Shown here: piece by piece, positions 1 to 8,901 of the stretch
Numbering within the stretch: the first letter of the stretch is position 1
How the letters are laid out: every line of letters starts with the position of its first letter
Origin: Acrocarpospora phusangensis
GTDB lineage: Bacteria; Actinomycetota; Actinomycetes; Streptosporangiales; Streptosporangiaceae
Reading direction: 5' to 3'
NCBI RefSeq assembly: GCF_016862995.1
Contig: NZ_BOOA01000016.1
Coordinates: 62,001 to 126,000 of the forward strand
Length of the DNA: 64,000 nucleotides
Made by a program: the position numbers and the translations under genes
Notes under the pieces: generated by a model
What the model was told of the DNA's origin: nothing
Databases searched by the model: none
Seen by the model: only the letters and a program-made list of their open reading frames with translations

Positions 1-87
1 GACGTCATCCTCCCTTCGGAGGACGAATCGGTAATGCCGCAGGGGGAGCGTGGCGGGCCCGCGGAGGAGGGGCGCTAGCGTCGGGGT

Positions 88-702
88 ATGGAGATCGAGA
101 CGCCGTCCGGTCCCGGCCTGGCCGAGATCGACGACGCGGCCGAGCCGTGGCTGCTGCTGGCGCTCACGCACGGGTCGGCCGGGGGAGTCGACGCCGTGGA
201 CCTGCTGGCGGTGCGGGACGCGTGCCTGGCGGCCGGGGTGAGTGTGGCCCGCGTGGTCCAGCCGTTCCGGCTGCGCGGGGCGCGGGCGCCCGGCTCCGCG
301 GTCAGGCAGGACGAGGCCTGGCTGGCGCTGATGTCGGCGCTGCGGGAGCTGCGGCCCGGGTTGCCGCTGGTCCAGGGCGGGCGGAGCAACGGCGCCCGGG
401 TCGCCTGCCGTACGGCGACGGCGGCCGGGGCGGCGGGCGTGGTGGCGCTGGCCTTCCCGCTGCACCCGCCGGGCAGACCGGAGCGGTCGCGGGCGGGCGA
501 GCTACGCGGCGCGGGCGTGCCCGTTCTGGTGGTCAACGGCGACCGGGACCCGTTCGGGGTGCCGGAGCGCGCGGACGCGGACAGGCTCGTCGTGCTCCCG
601 GGGGAGGGACACGATCTGAAGAAGGATCCGGCCCTCGTGGGCACGGAGTCGGCGCGATGGCTGAAGACGCGGATCAGACCAGGGCTCAGGCGGCCGAGCT
701 AG
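88..702 (+). CDS. alpha/beta-hydrolase of the KANL3/Tex30 (dienelactone hydrolase-like) group
   Basis: Encodes 204 residues forming a compact alpha/beta-hydrolase. An oxyanion-type HGS lies at 28-30. The nucleophile elbow GGRSNGAR puts Ser100 at the turn. GDRDPFG (151-157) supplies the acid Asp154 and GEGHDL supplies His175. This short lid-less fold and spacing match the KANL3/Tex30-like family, whose substrates are mostly unknown; the protein is probably cytoplasmic because no signal peptide is visible. The start is supported by a TAGCGT box at 76-81, six bases before the ATG, with no well-spaced Shine-Dalgarno, suggesting a leaderless mRNA. The last 17 bp overlap the convergent DUF5999 gene. 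Confidence 0.8.
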   Translation: MEIETPSGPGLAEIDDAAEPWLLLALTHGSAGGVDAVDLLAVRDACLAAGVSVARVVQPFRLRGARAPGSAVRQDEAWLALMSALRELRPGLPLVQGGRSNGARVACRTATAAGAAGVVALAFPLHPPGRPERSRAGELRGAGVPVLVVNGDRDPFGVPERADADRLVVLPGEGHDLKKDPALVGTESARWLKTRIRPGLRRPS

Positions 703-886
703 CCATGTCGGTGGGCCGGTGCGGGGCGATCACGACACCGTTGGGGAGCAGCTCGCCGGTGTCCTCGAACAGGACGACACCGTTGCACAGCAGGCTCCAC
801 CCCTGCTCGGGGTGGGCCGCGACGGTACGGGCGGCTTCTCGATCCTTCGCTTCCGCGCTCGGACAGGACGGGTCATGAGGGCACAT
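686..886 (-). CDS. DUF5999 family small protein
   Basis: Encodes 66 residues. The N-terminus MCPHDPSCPSA carries two Cys in a CPHDPxCP arrangement, followed by HPEQGWSLLCNGVVLFEDTG and a terminal VIAPHRP. I recognise this as the DUF5999 pattern found in many actinomycetes, a single-domain small protein of unknown function. The Cys pair plus a third Cys in the core could bind metal, but that is inference. A GGAG lies 8 nt before the ATG. The C-terminal codons overlap the convergent hydrolase gene. Confidence 0.85.
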   Translation of the reverse strand: MCPHDPSCPSAEAKDREAARTVAAHPEQGWSLLCNGVVLFEDTGELLPNGVVIAPHRPTDMASSAA

Positions 887-1139
887 CGCCGGGGCTCCGT
901 GTCTTTCTCGGGTCGCTCGTTGGACGGATCCCTCAGGTGTGCGGGGGACGAGCGCTGTGGTTGACGTATCAGTGGACTACACCAGTGTGTGGTAGGTCAC
1001 TCTCGGAGGACATAGCCCGTTAGGACGATTTTCAACCGGTCCAGCTGGACGACCCCCGACGTGTGATCTGCGACACAAGAGTGCCCTATGGACGATAACA
1101 GCCCAAGCGCGACACGCCGTCGTTCCGGTAAATGAGTGG

Positions 1140-1715
1140 TTACATCCCACCCGCCCGGGCTAGACCGGCCAGCACCGCGTCCAGGCCGCGCTCGAAGTCG
1201 TCGTCGCCCGAATCGACCCTGGCGTGCTCCACCGTCGCGTCCGGGTCGGCCCAGCCGGAGCGCTGCACCTCCACCGCCACGCTCCCGAACATGTACGCGC
1301 GCAGCGTGCGCACCGCCCCCGCCGGGTCCGGCAGGCCCGCCTCGCGCAGGTGCTCGACCTGGTTGGCGATCGTGGCCAGGGCCATGCCCTTCGGCGGCTT
1401 GGTCAGCGCCAGGGACAGCACGCCCGGATGCTCCAGCAGCGCGGCCCGGCCGGCCCTGGCCCAGGCGCGGGCCACCTCCTGCCAGTCCTGCCCCGGAGGC
1501 TCCACGTGGATGGTGGTGACGTGCTCGGCGAGCGCGTCCATCAGCGCCTCCTTGCCCCGGGGGAGGTGGTGGTAGATGGCCATCGCCTCCACCTGGAGGG
1601 CGTCGCCGAGCCGCCGCATGGTCAGCCGCCGCAGGCCCTGGCCGTCGGCGATGTGCAGGGCCGCGTCGATGATGCGCTCCCGGGAGAGCGGGACGGGCGG
1701 TCTCTTGGCAGGCAT
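1140..1715 (-). CDS. TetR/AcrR family transcriptional regulator
   Basis: Encodes 191 residues from the ATG at 1715. An N-terminal helix-turn-helix (about residues 10-58, LSRERIIDAALHIADGQGLRRLTMRRLGD region with AIYHHLPRGKEAL) is typical of TetR. The C-terminal ligand domain contains WQEVARAWARAGRAALLEHP and resembles the TetR_C type seen in tetracycline-repressor-like actinobacterial proteins. The longer in-frame extension to 1820 is less likely because MPAKRPPVPLSRERI is the usual TetR N-terminus, and AGGA lies just upstream. The effector and target are unknown. No strongly linked operon partner is visible; the next gene (1859) is divergent. Confidence 0.85.
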   Translation of the reverse strand: MPAKRPPVPLSRERIIDAALHIADGQGLRRLTMRRLGDALQVEAMAIYHHLPRGKEALMDALAEHVTTIHVEPPGQDWQEVARAWARAGRAALLEHPGVLSLALTKPPKGMALATIANQVEHLREAGLPDPAGAVRTLRAYMFGSVAVEVQRSGWADPDATVEHARVDSGDDDFERGLDAVLAGLARAGGM

Positions 1716-1858
1716 GCCGAAGATCCTGCCACATGGCCTTACTTCGTACAGGCCGCCGCGCGGGCCGCCCTCGGTGACGGGGTCGCGGCCGGGACCGCGT
1801 ACGCTACGGGCAGTAGGCATTGAGCTGAAGGCACTGAGCTGATTTCAAGGGGCTGACG

Positions 1859-2236
1859 ATGGCGTTTTTCCGTCCGCGGGTGAGCCGGGAGGCGGAGGTC
1901 CGTTACCACGCCGACCAGGAGGCGGCGAAGGGCTATCCGGCGACGCTGGAGCGGGCCAGGACGGCGGAGCGGGAGCTGCGCGCCAAGCAGGCCGCGGGCG
2001 CGCGGGGCGAGGAGCTGCGGGAGGCCGGGGTAGAGCTGGACAAGGCGATCTCGGCGGCGCTGCGCTCGGCCGAGTCGGCCCAGCGGGCCACCTTCGGCGT
2101 CAAGGCCTACGACGACCGCATCCGCCGCAGGAAGGGCCGGGCCACGCCGGACGGCGCCAAGTGGACCGCCGAGGTGGACCGCCTGCGCACCCTGCGCGAG
2201 GAGCACCGCCTCAGGGGCATCGTGCGGGTGCCCTAA
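1859..2236 (+). CDS. hypothetical charged helical protein
   Basis: Encodes 125 residues, very rich in Arg, Glu and Ala with long predicted helices and no membrane segment or signal peptide. I do not recognise a family. AAGGGG lies just before the ATG. The central stretch (ERARTAERELRAKQAAGARG) could form a coiled coil. The gene is divergent from the TetR gene, with 143 bp between start codons, so it could be a target of that regulator. It is followed by a hairpin at 2252-2269. Confidence 0.65.
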   Translation: MAFFRPRVSREAEVRYHADQEAAKGYPATLERARTAERELRAKQAAGARGEELREAGVELDKAISAALRSAESAQRATFGVKAYDDRIRRRKGRATPDGAKWTAEVDRLRTLREEHRLRGIVRVP

Positions 2237-2251
2237 CCAGGGGTCGCGGCC

Positions 2252-2269
2252 CGATCCGATCACGGATCG
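2252..2269 (+). terminator. hairpin after the 1859-2236 gene
   Basis: A perfect 7-bp stem CGATCCG/CGGATCG with the loop ATCA begins 15 bp after the stop codon. There is no U-tract, as is common for actinobacterial intrinsic terminators. Confidence 0.45.
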
Positions 2270-2325
2270 CGTATCCGCCCGGCACGTGCCGCCGCCGGAG
2301 CTTACCGTGAGGTACGGGAGGGCGG

Positions 2326-3078
2326 ATGGCCGGACGGGCGCGATACGCGGCGGGCAAGCCGTGCTGGGTCGATCTCGGCACGGGGGACCTGGCCGGGGCT
2401 GAGGAGTTCTATCACGGGCTGTTCGGGTGGGATTTCGAGCCGCGCGGCCGGACCCACTCGACCGCGCTGCTGCGGGCGCAGCCGGTGGCCGGGCTGGGGC
2501 CCGCCCGGGAGGCCGGGTGGGTCACGCACATGGCGGTGGACGACCTGAACGACACCGTCGAGGCGGCCGTACGGGCCGGGGGCCGGCTGCTGCACGGGCC
2601 TGAGCAGGTCTTCGACGAGGGCCGGGAGCAGGGCTGGGGGGCGCTGCTGGCCGACCCCGCCGGGGCGGTGTTCGGCGTGTGGGAGGAGCGCGACCTCCCC
2701 GGCGCGGCCATGCACCACGTGCCCGGCACGTTCTGCTGGCACGAGCTGGCCGTGCGCGACACCGAGGCGGCGGCGGGCTTCTACGGGCGGGTGTTCGGCT
2801 GGCAGGGCCGGGTGTCCGGCAGCTACACCGAGTTCGACCTGCGCCGGCCGCGGGAGACCGTGACCGGCATGGTGGAGATGACCGACGCCTGGCCGGACGA
2901 GATCCCGCCGCACTGGATGGTGTACTTCGCGGTGGCCGACTGCCTGGCCGCGGCCGACCGGGTGGAGGAGCTCGGCGGGGTCGTGGAGATCCCGCCGTTC
3001 GCGCTGCCCTCCGGGCGGGTGACGGTGGCCGCCGACCCGCAGGGCGCGGTGTTCTCGCTGATCGAGCTGGCCGGCTAG
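2326..3078 (+). CDS. two-domain VOC (glyoxalase/bleomycin-resistance fold) protein
   Basis: Encodes 250 residues comprising two tandem VOC modules (about 8-122 and 130-248). Each begins with a WxDLxTGDLAGAEEFY-like or WHELAVRDTEAAAGFY strand-helix and ends with a DPxGAVF strand. This paired-module form is common in actinomycetes as hydroxylase or antibiotic-sequestration paralogues. Metal ligands are not clearly conserved, so the reaction cannot be named. GGGAGGG lies before the ATG. The stop overlaps the convergent sigma-factor gene by 4 bp. Confidence 0.85.
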   Translation: MAGRARYAAGKPCWVDLGTGDLAGAEEFYHGLFGWDFEPRGRTHSTALLRAQPVAGLGPAREAGWVTHMAVDDLNDTVEAAVRAGGRLLHGPEQVFDEGREQGWGALLADPAGAVFGVWEERDLPGAAMHHVPGTFCWHELAVRDTEAAAGFYGRVFGWQGRVSGSYTEFDLRRPRETVTGMVEMTDAWPDEIPPHWMVYFAVADCLAAADRVEELGGVVEIPPFALPSGRVTVAADPQGAVFSLIELAG

Positions 3079-4382
3079 CTGGCCCAGTCCAGCAGCGGGA
3101 TGGTGTTGCTGGGGTGGCGCAGCTTGGACAGCGACTCCTTCTCCAGCTGCCGGATGCGCTCCCGGGTCAGGCCCAGGTGCTTGCCGATCTCGTCCAGGGT
3201 GTGCGGCTTGCCGTCGGCCAGGCCGAACCGCAGTGCCATGATGCGCGCCTCACGCGGGGACAGGTTGGACAGCACGCCGCGCAGCTGCTCGGCCAGCAGC
3301 TGCCGGTCCACCACCTCGGAGGCCTCCAGCGAGTCCACGTCCTCGATCAGGTCGCCGATCCGGGTCTCGCCGTCCTCGCCGATGGTGGAGTCCAGGCTGA
3401 TCGGCTGGCGGCTGGTGCGCAGCAGCTCCTCGATCTGGTCGGGGGTCTTGTCCAGCTCCACGGCCAGCTCCTCCGGCGTGGGCTCGCGGCCGAGGCGCTG
3501 GTGCATGTCCCGCTCCACCCGCGACAGCTTGGACAGCATCTCCAGCACGTGCACGGGCAGCCGGATCGTCCTGGCGGAGTCGGCGAAGCCGCGCTGGATG
3601 GCCTGGCGGATCCACCACATCGCGTACGTGGAGAACTTGAAGCCCTTGGTGTAGTCGAACTTCTCGACGGCCCTTATGAGGCCCAGGTTGCCCTCCTGGA
3701 CGACGTCCAGCAGGGCCATGCCGCGGTCGGTGTACTTCTTCGCGACCGAGACGACCAGGCGGAGATTGGCCTCCAGCATGTGGTCCTTGGCGCGGCGGCC
3801 GTCCTCGATCACCCACTCCAGGTCCTCGCGGAAGCCCGGCGGGAGCCGCTTGCCGGACTCCTCGGCCTCCTCCAGCTTGTACTCGGCGTACAGGCCGGCC
3901 TCGATCCTGCGGGCCAGCTCGACCTCCTGGGCGGCGGTGAGCAGGGTCCTGCGGCCGATGGACTTCAGGTACGTGTGGACGGAGTCGCCCATCACGGAGG
4001 TGTTGTCGTCGATGTCGATCGACTGGGCCTCCGCCTCGGCCTCCTCGGCGTCGAACTCCTCGTCGGCGACCGCCTCGGGGGCCTCCTGCGTCTCGGGCAC
4101 GGCGGAAGTCTCGGTGGTCTCGGTGGTCTTGCTCGTCTTGGCAGCCGTGGTGCTCCTGGCCTTGGGAGTGGCCTTGGGAGTGTCGGCCAGGCTCACGCCG
4201 GCCTCGGTCAGCTCCCGCAGCAGGGCGCGGCCCTCGGCGGGGCTCACCCCCGCCTGGGCGAAGGCCTTGCGCAGCTCGGACAGGGAAAGGTGACCCTGCG
4301 CGCGACCTCGCTCCAGAAGCTGGTCGAGCGTCGTGGGGGTCTTCTCGCGCGCACGCGAGCTCGCCACGGCGGTTCGGGGCAT
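3075..4382 (-). CDS. RNA polymerase sigma factor, RpoD/SigA-like (principal or group 2)
   Basis: Encodes 435 residues with a full sigma-70 set. There is a region 1.1-like helical N-terminus (15-65), a Thr/Glu-rich acidic linker (70-120), region 1.2 (130-160), regions 2.1-2.4 (205-275, including STYAMWWIRQAIQRG), region 3 (278-350) and region 4 with LTRERIRQLEKESLSKLRHPS (405-425). The protein resembles HrdB/SigA but differs at usually invariant places: AMWWIRQAIQRGFADSA rather than ATWWIRQAITRAMADQA. It ends NTIPLLDWAS instead of the LRDYLD tail normal for HrdB/SigA. It is therefore more likely an alternative principal-type sigma than the sole housekeeping one. A strong AAGGAGGAGG precedes the ATG, and a palindrome lies just upstream of it. 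Confidence 0.9.
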   Translation of the reverse strand: MPRTAVASSRAREKTPTTLDQLLERGRAQGHLSLSELRKAFAQAGVSPAEGRALLRELTEAGVSLADTPKATPKARSTTAAKTSKTTETTETSAVPETQEAPEAVADEEFDAEEAEAEAQSIDIDDNTSVMGDSVHTYLKSIGRRTLLTAAQEVELARRIEAGLYAEYKLEEAEESGKRLPPGFREDLEWVIEDGRRAKDHMLEANLRLVVSVAKKYTDRGMALLDVVQEGNLGLIRAVEKFDYTKGFKFSTYAMWWIRQAIQRGFADSARTIRLPVHVLEMLSKLSRVERDMHQRLGREPTPEELAVELDKTPDQIEELLRTSRQPISLDSTIGEDGETRIGDLIEDVDSLEASEVVDRQLLAEQLRGVLSNLSPREARIMALRFGLADGKPHTLDEIGKHLGLTRERIRQLEKESLSKLRHPSNTIPLLDWAS

Positions 4383-4400
4383 GCGGACACCTCCTCCTTG

Positions 4401-4416
4401 ACTTCATGCATAAAGT
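4401..4416. promoter_or_regulatory. near-perfect 16-bp palindrome upstream of the sigma-factor gene
   Basis: ACTTCATGCATAAAGT reads as an inverted repeat with a single mismatched pair. It lies immediately upstream of the AAGGAGGAGG ribosome-binding site of the sigma gene, in a locally AT-richer patch, and could be an operator or a UTR element. Confidence 0.4.
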
Positions 4417-4573
4417 GGTTCTGGATGGGTTGTTTCCGGCCCGGTCAGGGAGTCGGCGGCGGTGGCTCGTCGCTCCGGCGTGCCAGTAGCAATAACGCGA
4501 AAAGGCGTGATTTGTTCCCAGGAACACCAGAAGGGGGCGGCGGTCGGCCCGCCCAGTGGTTCAGTTCAGCGGT

Positions 4574-4876
4574 TCAGTTCGGCTTGATGCTGATGGACAC
4601 TTCCGGAATCGGCATCGGCTGAGCGTCCTCCAGCCGTTCCTTGGTCCAGTACTCGGTGATCTCCGCGGGGTTCCCGGGAAGATGGGTGGAGACCACGTAA
4701 GGCTCGGGCTCCTCGCTCGTCTCCACGGGCGCGGGAGTGGCCCGGGTGACCTCCTTCAGCTGGAGCGGCTCCTGCAACCGCCCGCCCGCCGCGGTCTGCG
4801 CGACGGCGACCCCGCCCACGAGGATCACGCCGACGACTCCGGCGGAGATCAGCATCCTGGGGGTGGGGAACAGCAT
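4574..4876 (-). CDS. small membrane-anchored or secreted hypothetical protein
   Basis: Encodes 100 residues. The hydrophobic segment ISAGVVGVILVGGVAVAQT (10-28) follows a short Arg-containing N-terminus, so the protein is either signal-anchored or cleaved. The mature part is acidic and Pro-rich (ATPAPVETSEEPEPY) and ends PIPEVSISIKPN. I do not recognise a family. GGGAGG lies about 8 nt before the ATG. It is upstream of, and codirectional with, the sigma-factor gene at 191 bp distance, and might be cotranscribed. Confidence 0.65.
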   Translation of the reverse strand: MLFPTPRMLISAGVVGVILVGGVAVAQTAAGGRLQEPLQLKEVTRATPAPVETSEEPEPYVVSTHLPGNPAEITEYWTKERLEDAQPMPIPEVSISIKPN

Positions 4877-4925
4877 CGGTACGTCCTCCCGGTGGCAGGC
4901 TTACGTCACATATGACGAGCGCAGG

Positions 4926-6044
4926 TCATATTTGGTTCCGCAAGGCGACCATATCGGGTTTACCGCTCGCGAGCAGCGGGAGGGAACGAACGCGCATGAC
5001 CGCACGCGGCGCGGCGTAGGCGGGCAGGCGCTCCTTGGCGTAGGCGCGCAGTTCGTCGAGCCCGGCGGGACCGGCGATGACGGCGACCACGATCTCGCCC
5101 CACTCCGGGTCGGGACGGCCCAGCACGGCCACCTCGTCCACGCCGGGATGCCCGGCGAGCACGGCCGCGACCGCCCCGGCGACCACCTTCTGCCCGCCCG
5201 TGTTGATCACGTCGTCGGCCCGGCCGAGCACGGTCAGCCGCTCCCCGTCCCAGGTACCGAGGTCGGAGGTGACGAAACGCCCGCCGCCGAACGGCTCCCC
5301 GAACCGGTAGCCGGCGAACAGCACGGGACCGCCGATCATGATCCGGCCGTCCGCGCCGATCTGGAGGTCCACGTCGTCCAGGGGCGTGCCGTCGTACACA
5401 CAGCCGCCGCTGGTCTCGCTCATGCCGTAGGTGGTGACGATCCCCGGGTGGGCGGCCAGCAGGTCCGGGGGAGCGGCGGCGCCGCCCAGCAGGATCGTGC
5501 GGAACCCGGACAGGTCGGCGCCCGCGTCCACCAGGCGGCGCAGCTGCGTCGGCACCAGGGACACGTGCTCGGCCACGGCCCCGGTCACCGCGCGCACGGA
5601 GAATCGTTCCCGCACGACCGGCTCGGTCTCGCTGAGCATGGCCCTGACCAGCACCTGAAGCCCCGAGATGTGGGAGGTCGGCAGGCAGCACAGCCAGCGT
5701 TCCCCGGCCCCGGCCCCGATCCTCTTGAGCGAGGCCGTCGCCGACGCGACCAGGGCCTCCGCCGTCAGCTCCACGCCCTTCGGCGTCCCGGTGGACCCGG
5801 AGGTGGCGATGACCACGGCCACCTCGTCCCGGACCGGCGCGCCGCCCGCGACCGGCTCCACGCCGTCCGGGGTGACCACGTGGGTGGGGCGCAGCGCGTC
5901 CAGCGTCGCGTTCAGGGCCGCCGCCGGGAGGCCGGGGGAGAGGGGCAGCACGGCCGGGCCGCCGCCGAAAACGGCGTTCCGCACCGATTCCAGGAGTTCC
6001 GGGCCGGGCGGGAGCAGCAGGGCATGGAGCGCGCGTTCTGGCAC
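4926..6044 (-). CDS. menE: o-succinylbenzoate--CoA ligase (MenE)
   Basis: Encodes 372 residues of the ANL adenylating superfamily, short like actinobacterial MenE. Visible motifs are the P-loop TSGSTGTPKG (81-90), YGMSE (206-210), SDLGTW (260-265), hinge GRADD (274-278) and catalytic GK (361-362). MenE activates o-succinylbenzoate with ATP and CoA in menaquinone synthesis. The identification rests on these motifs plus neighbouring menC and menD. The GTG start at 6044 is preceded by TAATCT at 6052-6057, seven bases away, consistent with a leaderless transcript. The gene is divergent from menC. Confidence 0.9.
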   Translation of the reverse strand: MPERALHALLLPPGPELLESVRNAVFGGGPAVLPLSPGLPAAALNATLDALRPTHVVTPDGVEPVAGGAPVRDEVAVVIATSGSTGTPKGVELTAEALVASATASLKRIGAGAGERWLCCLPTSHISGLQVLVRAMLSETEPVVRERFSVRAVTGAVAEHVSLVPTQLRRLVDAGADLSGFRTILLGGAAAPPDLLAAHPGIVTTYGMSETSGGCVYDGTPLDDVDLQIGADGRIMIGGPVLFAGYRFGEPFGGGRFVTSDLGTWDGERLTVLGRADDVINTGGQKVVAGAVAAVLAGHPGVDEVAVLGRPDPEWGEIVVAVIAGPAGLDELRAYAKERLPAYAAPRAVMRVRSLPLLASGKPDMVALRNQI

Positions 6045-6169
6045 ATCCGCAAGATTAGTCCGGCGGGCCGCGGACGTGCGGTTGCGGCGCGGCGGCTGGG
6101 AGGCCGCCGACGGGTGGTGCGAGGCTTGGTCCCCTGATCGGCACCAGCCCTGTGGAGGAGAGCGCGACG

Positions 6170-7099
6170 ATGACGCGGGTCTTCGGCATTCCCATGAGCC
6201 TGCGGTTCCGCGGCCAGACGGACCGGCAGGGGGTGCTGCTGCGCGGCCCGGCCGGCTGGGGGGAGTTCTCCCCCTTCCCGGAGTACGGCCCCGCCGAGTG
6301 CGCCCGCTGGCTCGCCTGCGCCCGCGAGGCCGCGTACGACGGCTGGCCGGACCCGGTGCGCGCGTCGATCCCCGTCAACGCCACCATCCCGGCCGTGCCC
6401 GCGCGGCGCGCCCACGAGCTGGCCAAGGCGTCGGGCTGCGGGACCGCCAAGATCAAGGTCGCCGAGCGCGGCCAGGACTTCGCCGAGGACCTGGCCCGGG
6501 TGGAGGCCGTCCGGGACGCGCTCGGCCCCGGCGGCAGGATCAGGGTGGACGCCAACGGCGCCTGGGACGCCGCCGAGGCCGTCCGGCGGCTCAAGGAGCT
6601 CGACCGCTTCACCCTGGAGTACGCCGAGCAGCCCTGCGCAACCCTGGACGAACTGGCCGAGGTCAGGCGCAGGGTGGACGTGCCCATCGCCGCCGACGAG
6701 TCCATCCGCAGGGCCGAGGACCCGCTCCGGGTGCGCGCCGCCGAGGCCGCCGACATCGCCGTGGTCAAGGTCCAGCCCCTGGGCGGGGTACGGCAGGCCC
6801 TGCGCGTGGTCGAGGCCTGCGGCCTGCCCGCCGTGGTGTCCAGCGCCGTGGAGACCTCCGTGGGACTCGCCGCCGGGCTCGCCCTGGCCGCCGCATTGCC
6901 CGAATTGCCGTACGCTTGCGGCCTCGGGACCATGTCCCTCCTGACCGGGGACGTCGTCGTGGACTCGCTCGTCCCGGTGGCCGGGGAGATCGCCGTACGG
7001 CGCCCGGAGGTGGACGAAGCCGCGCTGGCGCGCTTCGAGATCGAGTCGCCGCAGTGGGTTCGACGGATGGAGGAGGCGGCCGCATGGCTCGCGCGCTGA
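6170..7099 (+). CDS. menC: o-succinylbenzoate synthase (MenC)
   Basis: Encodes 309 residues of the enolase superfamily, muconate-lactonizing subgroup. AKIKVAE places catalytic Lys96; metal ligands are Asp127 (VDANG), Glu153 (YAEQPC) and Asp176 (ADES); the second catalytic Lys is Lys200 (VVKVQPLGG). It dehydrates SHCHC to o-succinylbenzoate. The ATG at 6170 is chosen over the GTG at 6152 because GGAGGAG at 6154-6160 is properly spaced only for 6170. It is followed by menD after 40 bp, probably as an operon. Confidence 0.92.
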   Translation: MTRVFGIPMSLRFRGQTDRQGVLLRGPAGWGEFSPFPEYGPAECARWLACAREAAYDGWPDPVRASIPVNATIPAVPARRAHELAKASGCGTAKIKVAERGQDFAEDLARVEAVRDALGPGGRIRVDANGAWDAAEAVRRLKELDRFTLEYAEQPCATLDELAEVRRRVDVPIAADESIRRAEDPLRVRAAEAADIAVVKVQPLGGVRQALRVVEACGLPAVVSSAVETSVGLAAGLALAAALPELPYACGLGTMSLLTGDVVVDSLVPVAGEIAVRRPEVDEAALARFEIESPQWVRRMEEAAAWLAR

Positions 7100-7139
7100 A
7101 GGGTGACATCGGCCGTACCTCCCGCACGGCGGGCCTGTC

Positions 7140-8798
7140 GTGAATCCGGCCACCGCGCTGGCGACGGTGCTCGTGGACGAGCTGGTCCGGTGCGGGCTCA
7201 CCGAGGTCGTGCTCGCGCCCGGCTCCCGCTCAGCCCCGCTGGCCCTGGCCGCGCACGCGGAGTCGCGGCTGCGGTTGCACGTGCGCATCGACGAGCGGTC
7301 CGCCGCGTTCCTCGCTCTCGGGCTGGCCAAGCGCGCCGAGAAGCCGGTCGTGCTGATCTGCACCTCCGGCACGGCGGCCGCCAACTTCTTCCCGGCCGTG
7401 ATCGAGGCGCACGAGTCGGGGGTGCCGCTGCTGGTGCTCACCGCCGACCGGCCGCCCGAGCTGCGCGGCACGGGCGCCAACCAGACCATCGACCAGGTGA
7501 AGCTCTACGGCTCCTCGGTCCGCTGGTTCGCCGAGGTGGGGGTGGCGGAGGAGCGTCCGGGACAGGTCGCGTACTGGCGGTCGCTGGCCTGCCGCGCCTA
7601 CCAGCGGGCGGCCGGGCCGATGGACCCCGGTCCGGTCCACCTCAACGTGGCCTTCCGCGAGCCGCTCGTCCCCGACGGCGACACCACCTGGTGCGAGTCG
7701 CTGGAGGGCGACGCCGGCGGCCCCTGGATCAGGTCCAGGGTGGCGCCGCCGTCGGCGGCCCTGCACATCTCCCCGACCCGGCGCGGCGTGCTCGTGGTCG
7801 GCGACGGCGCGGCCAACGTGCGGCGCTACGTGGCCGCGGCGGGCATGGCCGGCTGGCCGGTCCTGTCCGAGCCCAGCGGCAACGGCCGGTACGGCGACCA
7901 CGCCGTCTCCACCTACCACCTCCTGCTCGGCAACCAGGCGTTCGCCGAGGCGCACGTGCCCGACGTGGTGGTCACGCTGGGGCGGCCCGGCCTGTCCCGG
8001 CCGCTGCTGTCGTGGCTGAAGCGCGCCCCCGAGCACATCGTCGTCGCCCAGGACCTGACCAGGTGGCCCGATCCGACCCGGTCGGCCACCCAGGTGGCGC
8101 AGGCGGTGGAGATCCCGGTCACGGCCGGTGACGACGACTGGCTGAACTCCTGGCGGCACGCCGACCTCACCGCCCGCGACGCGGTGGACCAGGTGCTGGA
8201 CTCGGGCGGGCTGAGCGAGCCCAGGACGGCCAGGGACCTCGGCTCGCTGCTGCCCAACGGCGCCCAGCTGTTCTGCGGCTCCTCGCTGCCCATCCGCGAC
8301 CTGGACTGGGTGATGCGCCCCCGGCGCGGGCTGCGGCTGATGGCCTGCCGGGGCGCGTCCGGCATCGACGGCGTGGTGTCGGCGGCGATCGGGGCCGCGC
8401 TCGCCCACAACGGGCCCTCCTACGCGCTGGTCGGCGACCTCACGTTCCTGCACGACCAGAACGGGCTGATCCTCGGCCCGCGCGAGCCCCGGCCGGACCT
8501 GTGCCTGGTGGTGGCCAACAACGACGGCGGCGGGATCTTCTCGATGCTGCCGCAGGCGGGCCTCGGCGCGCCCTTCGAGCGGGTCTTCGGCACGCCGCAC
8601 GGGGTCGATCTGGGGTATCTGGCGGCGGCGACGGGCACGCCGTACACGCGGGTGGAGGAGCCGGACGAGCTGTCGCGGGCGATCAAGGGCGACGGGCTGC
8701 GGATCGTGGAGGTGCGGACCGACCGGGCCGCCTCGGTGACGGTCCGCGGCGAGCTGCGCCAGGCCGCCATGGACGGGCTGGCCACCCTGGGCTACTGA
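7140..8798 (+). CDS. menD: SEPHCHC synthase (MenD)
   Basis: Encodes 552 residues of a ThDP-dependent enzyme that adds the succinyl semialdehyde-ThDP unit of 2-oxoglutarate to isochorismate. Features are APGSRSAPL (26-34), the cofactor-activating Glu52 in RIDERSAAF, the domain ANQTIDQVKLYG, and the C-terminal ThDP/Mg site GDLTFLHDQNGL. Length is normal for MenD. The start is a GTG directly downstream of menC with no strong Shine-Dalgarno. With menC and the flanking menE and menF it forms most of the classical early pathway; menH, menB and menA are not in the window. Confidence 0.93.
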   Translation: MNPATALATVLVDELVRCGLTEVVLAPGSRSAPLALAAHAESRLRLHVRIDERSAAFLALGLAKRAEKPVVLICTSGTAAANFFPAVIEAHESGVPLLVLTADRPPELRGTGANQTIDQVKLYGSSVRWFAEVGVAEERPGQVAYWRSLACRAYQRAAGPMDPGPVHLNVAFREPLVPDGDTTWCESLEGDAGGPWIRSRVAPPSAALHISPTRRGVLVVGDGAANVRRYVAAAGMAGWPVLSEPSGNGRYGDHAVSTYHLLLGNQAFAEAHVPDVVVTLGRPGLSRPLLSWLKRAPEHIVVAQDLTRWPDPTRSATQVAQAVEIPVTAGDDDWLNSWRHADLTARDAVDQVLDSGGLSEPRTARDLGSLLPNGAQLFCGSSLPIRDLDWVMRPRRGLRLMACRGASGIDGVVSAAIGAALAHNGPSYALVGDLTFLHDQNGLILGPREPRPDLCLVVANNDGGGIFSMLPQAGLGAPFERVFGTPHGVDLGYLAAATGTPYTRVEEPDELSRAIKGDGLRIVEVRTDRAASVTVRGELRQAAMDGLATLGY

Positions 8799-8901
8799 CG
8801 GCCGTCCGCAGGTCCGCCGCAAGGCGCGCCTGAGAGGCTCCGTGGTCGGAGCAGCCTTCCGGTCAGGGAAGAATGAGCTGTCCGGGACGACAGGGGTGAG
8901 C

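Noticed and set aside
12-27. A 6-bp hairpin TCCTCC/GGAGGA at the left edge
   Set aside because: The stem is short and the upstream gene is outside the window, so a terminator cannot be supported.
2679-4622. A 647-codon plus-strand frame opposite the sigma-factor gene
   Set aside because: It lies wholly antisense to the sigma gene and in another frame of the VOC gene; composition is Gly/Leu/Val-rich shadow sequence with no motif.
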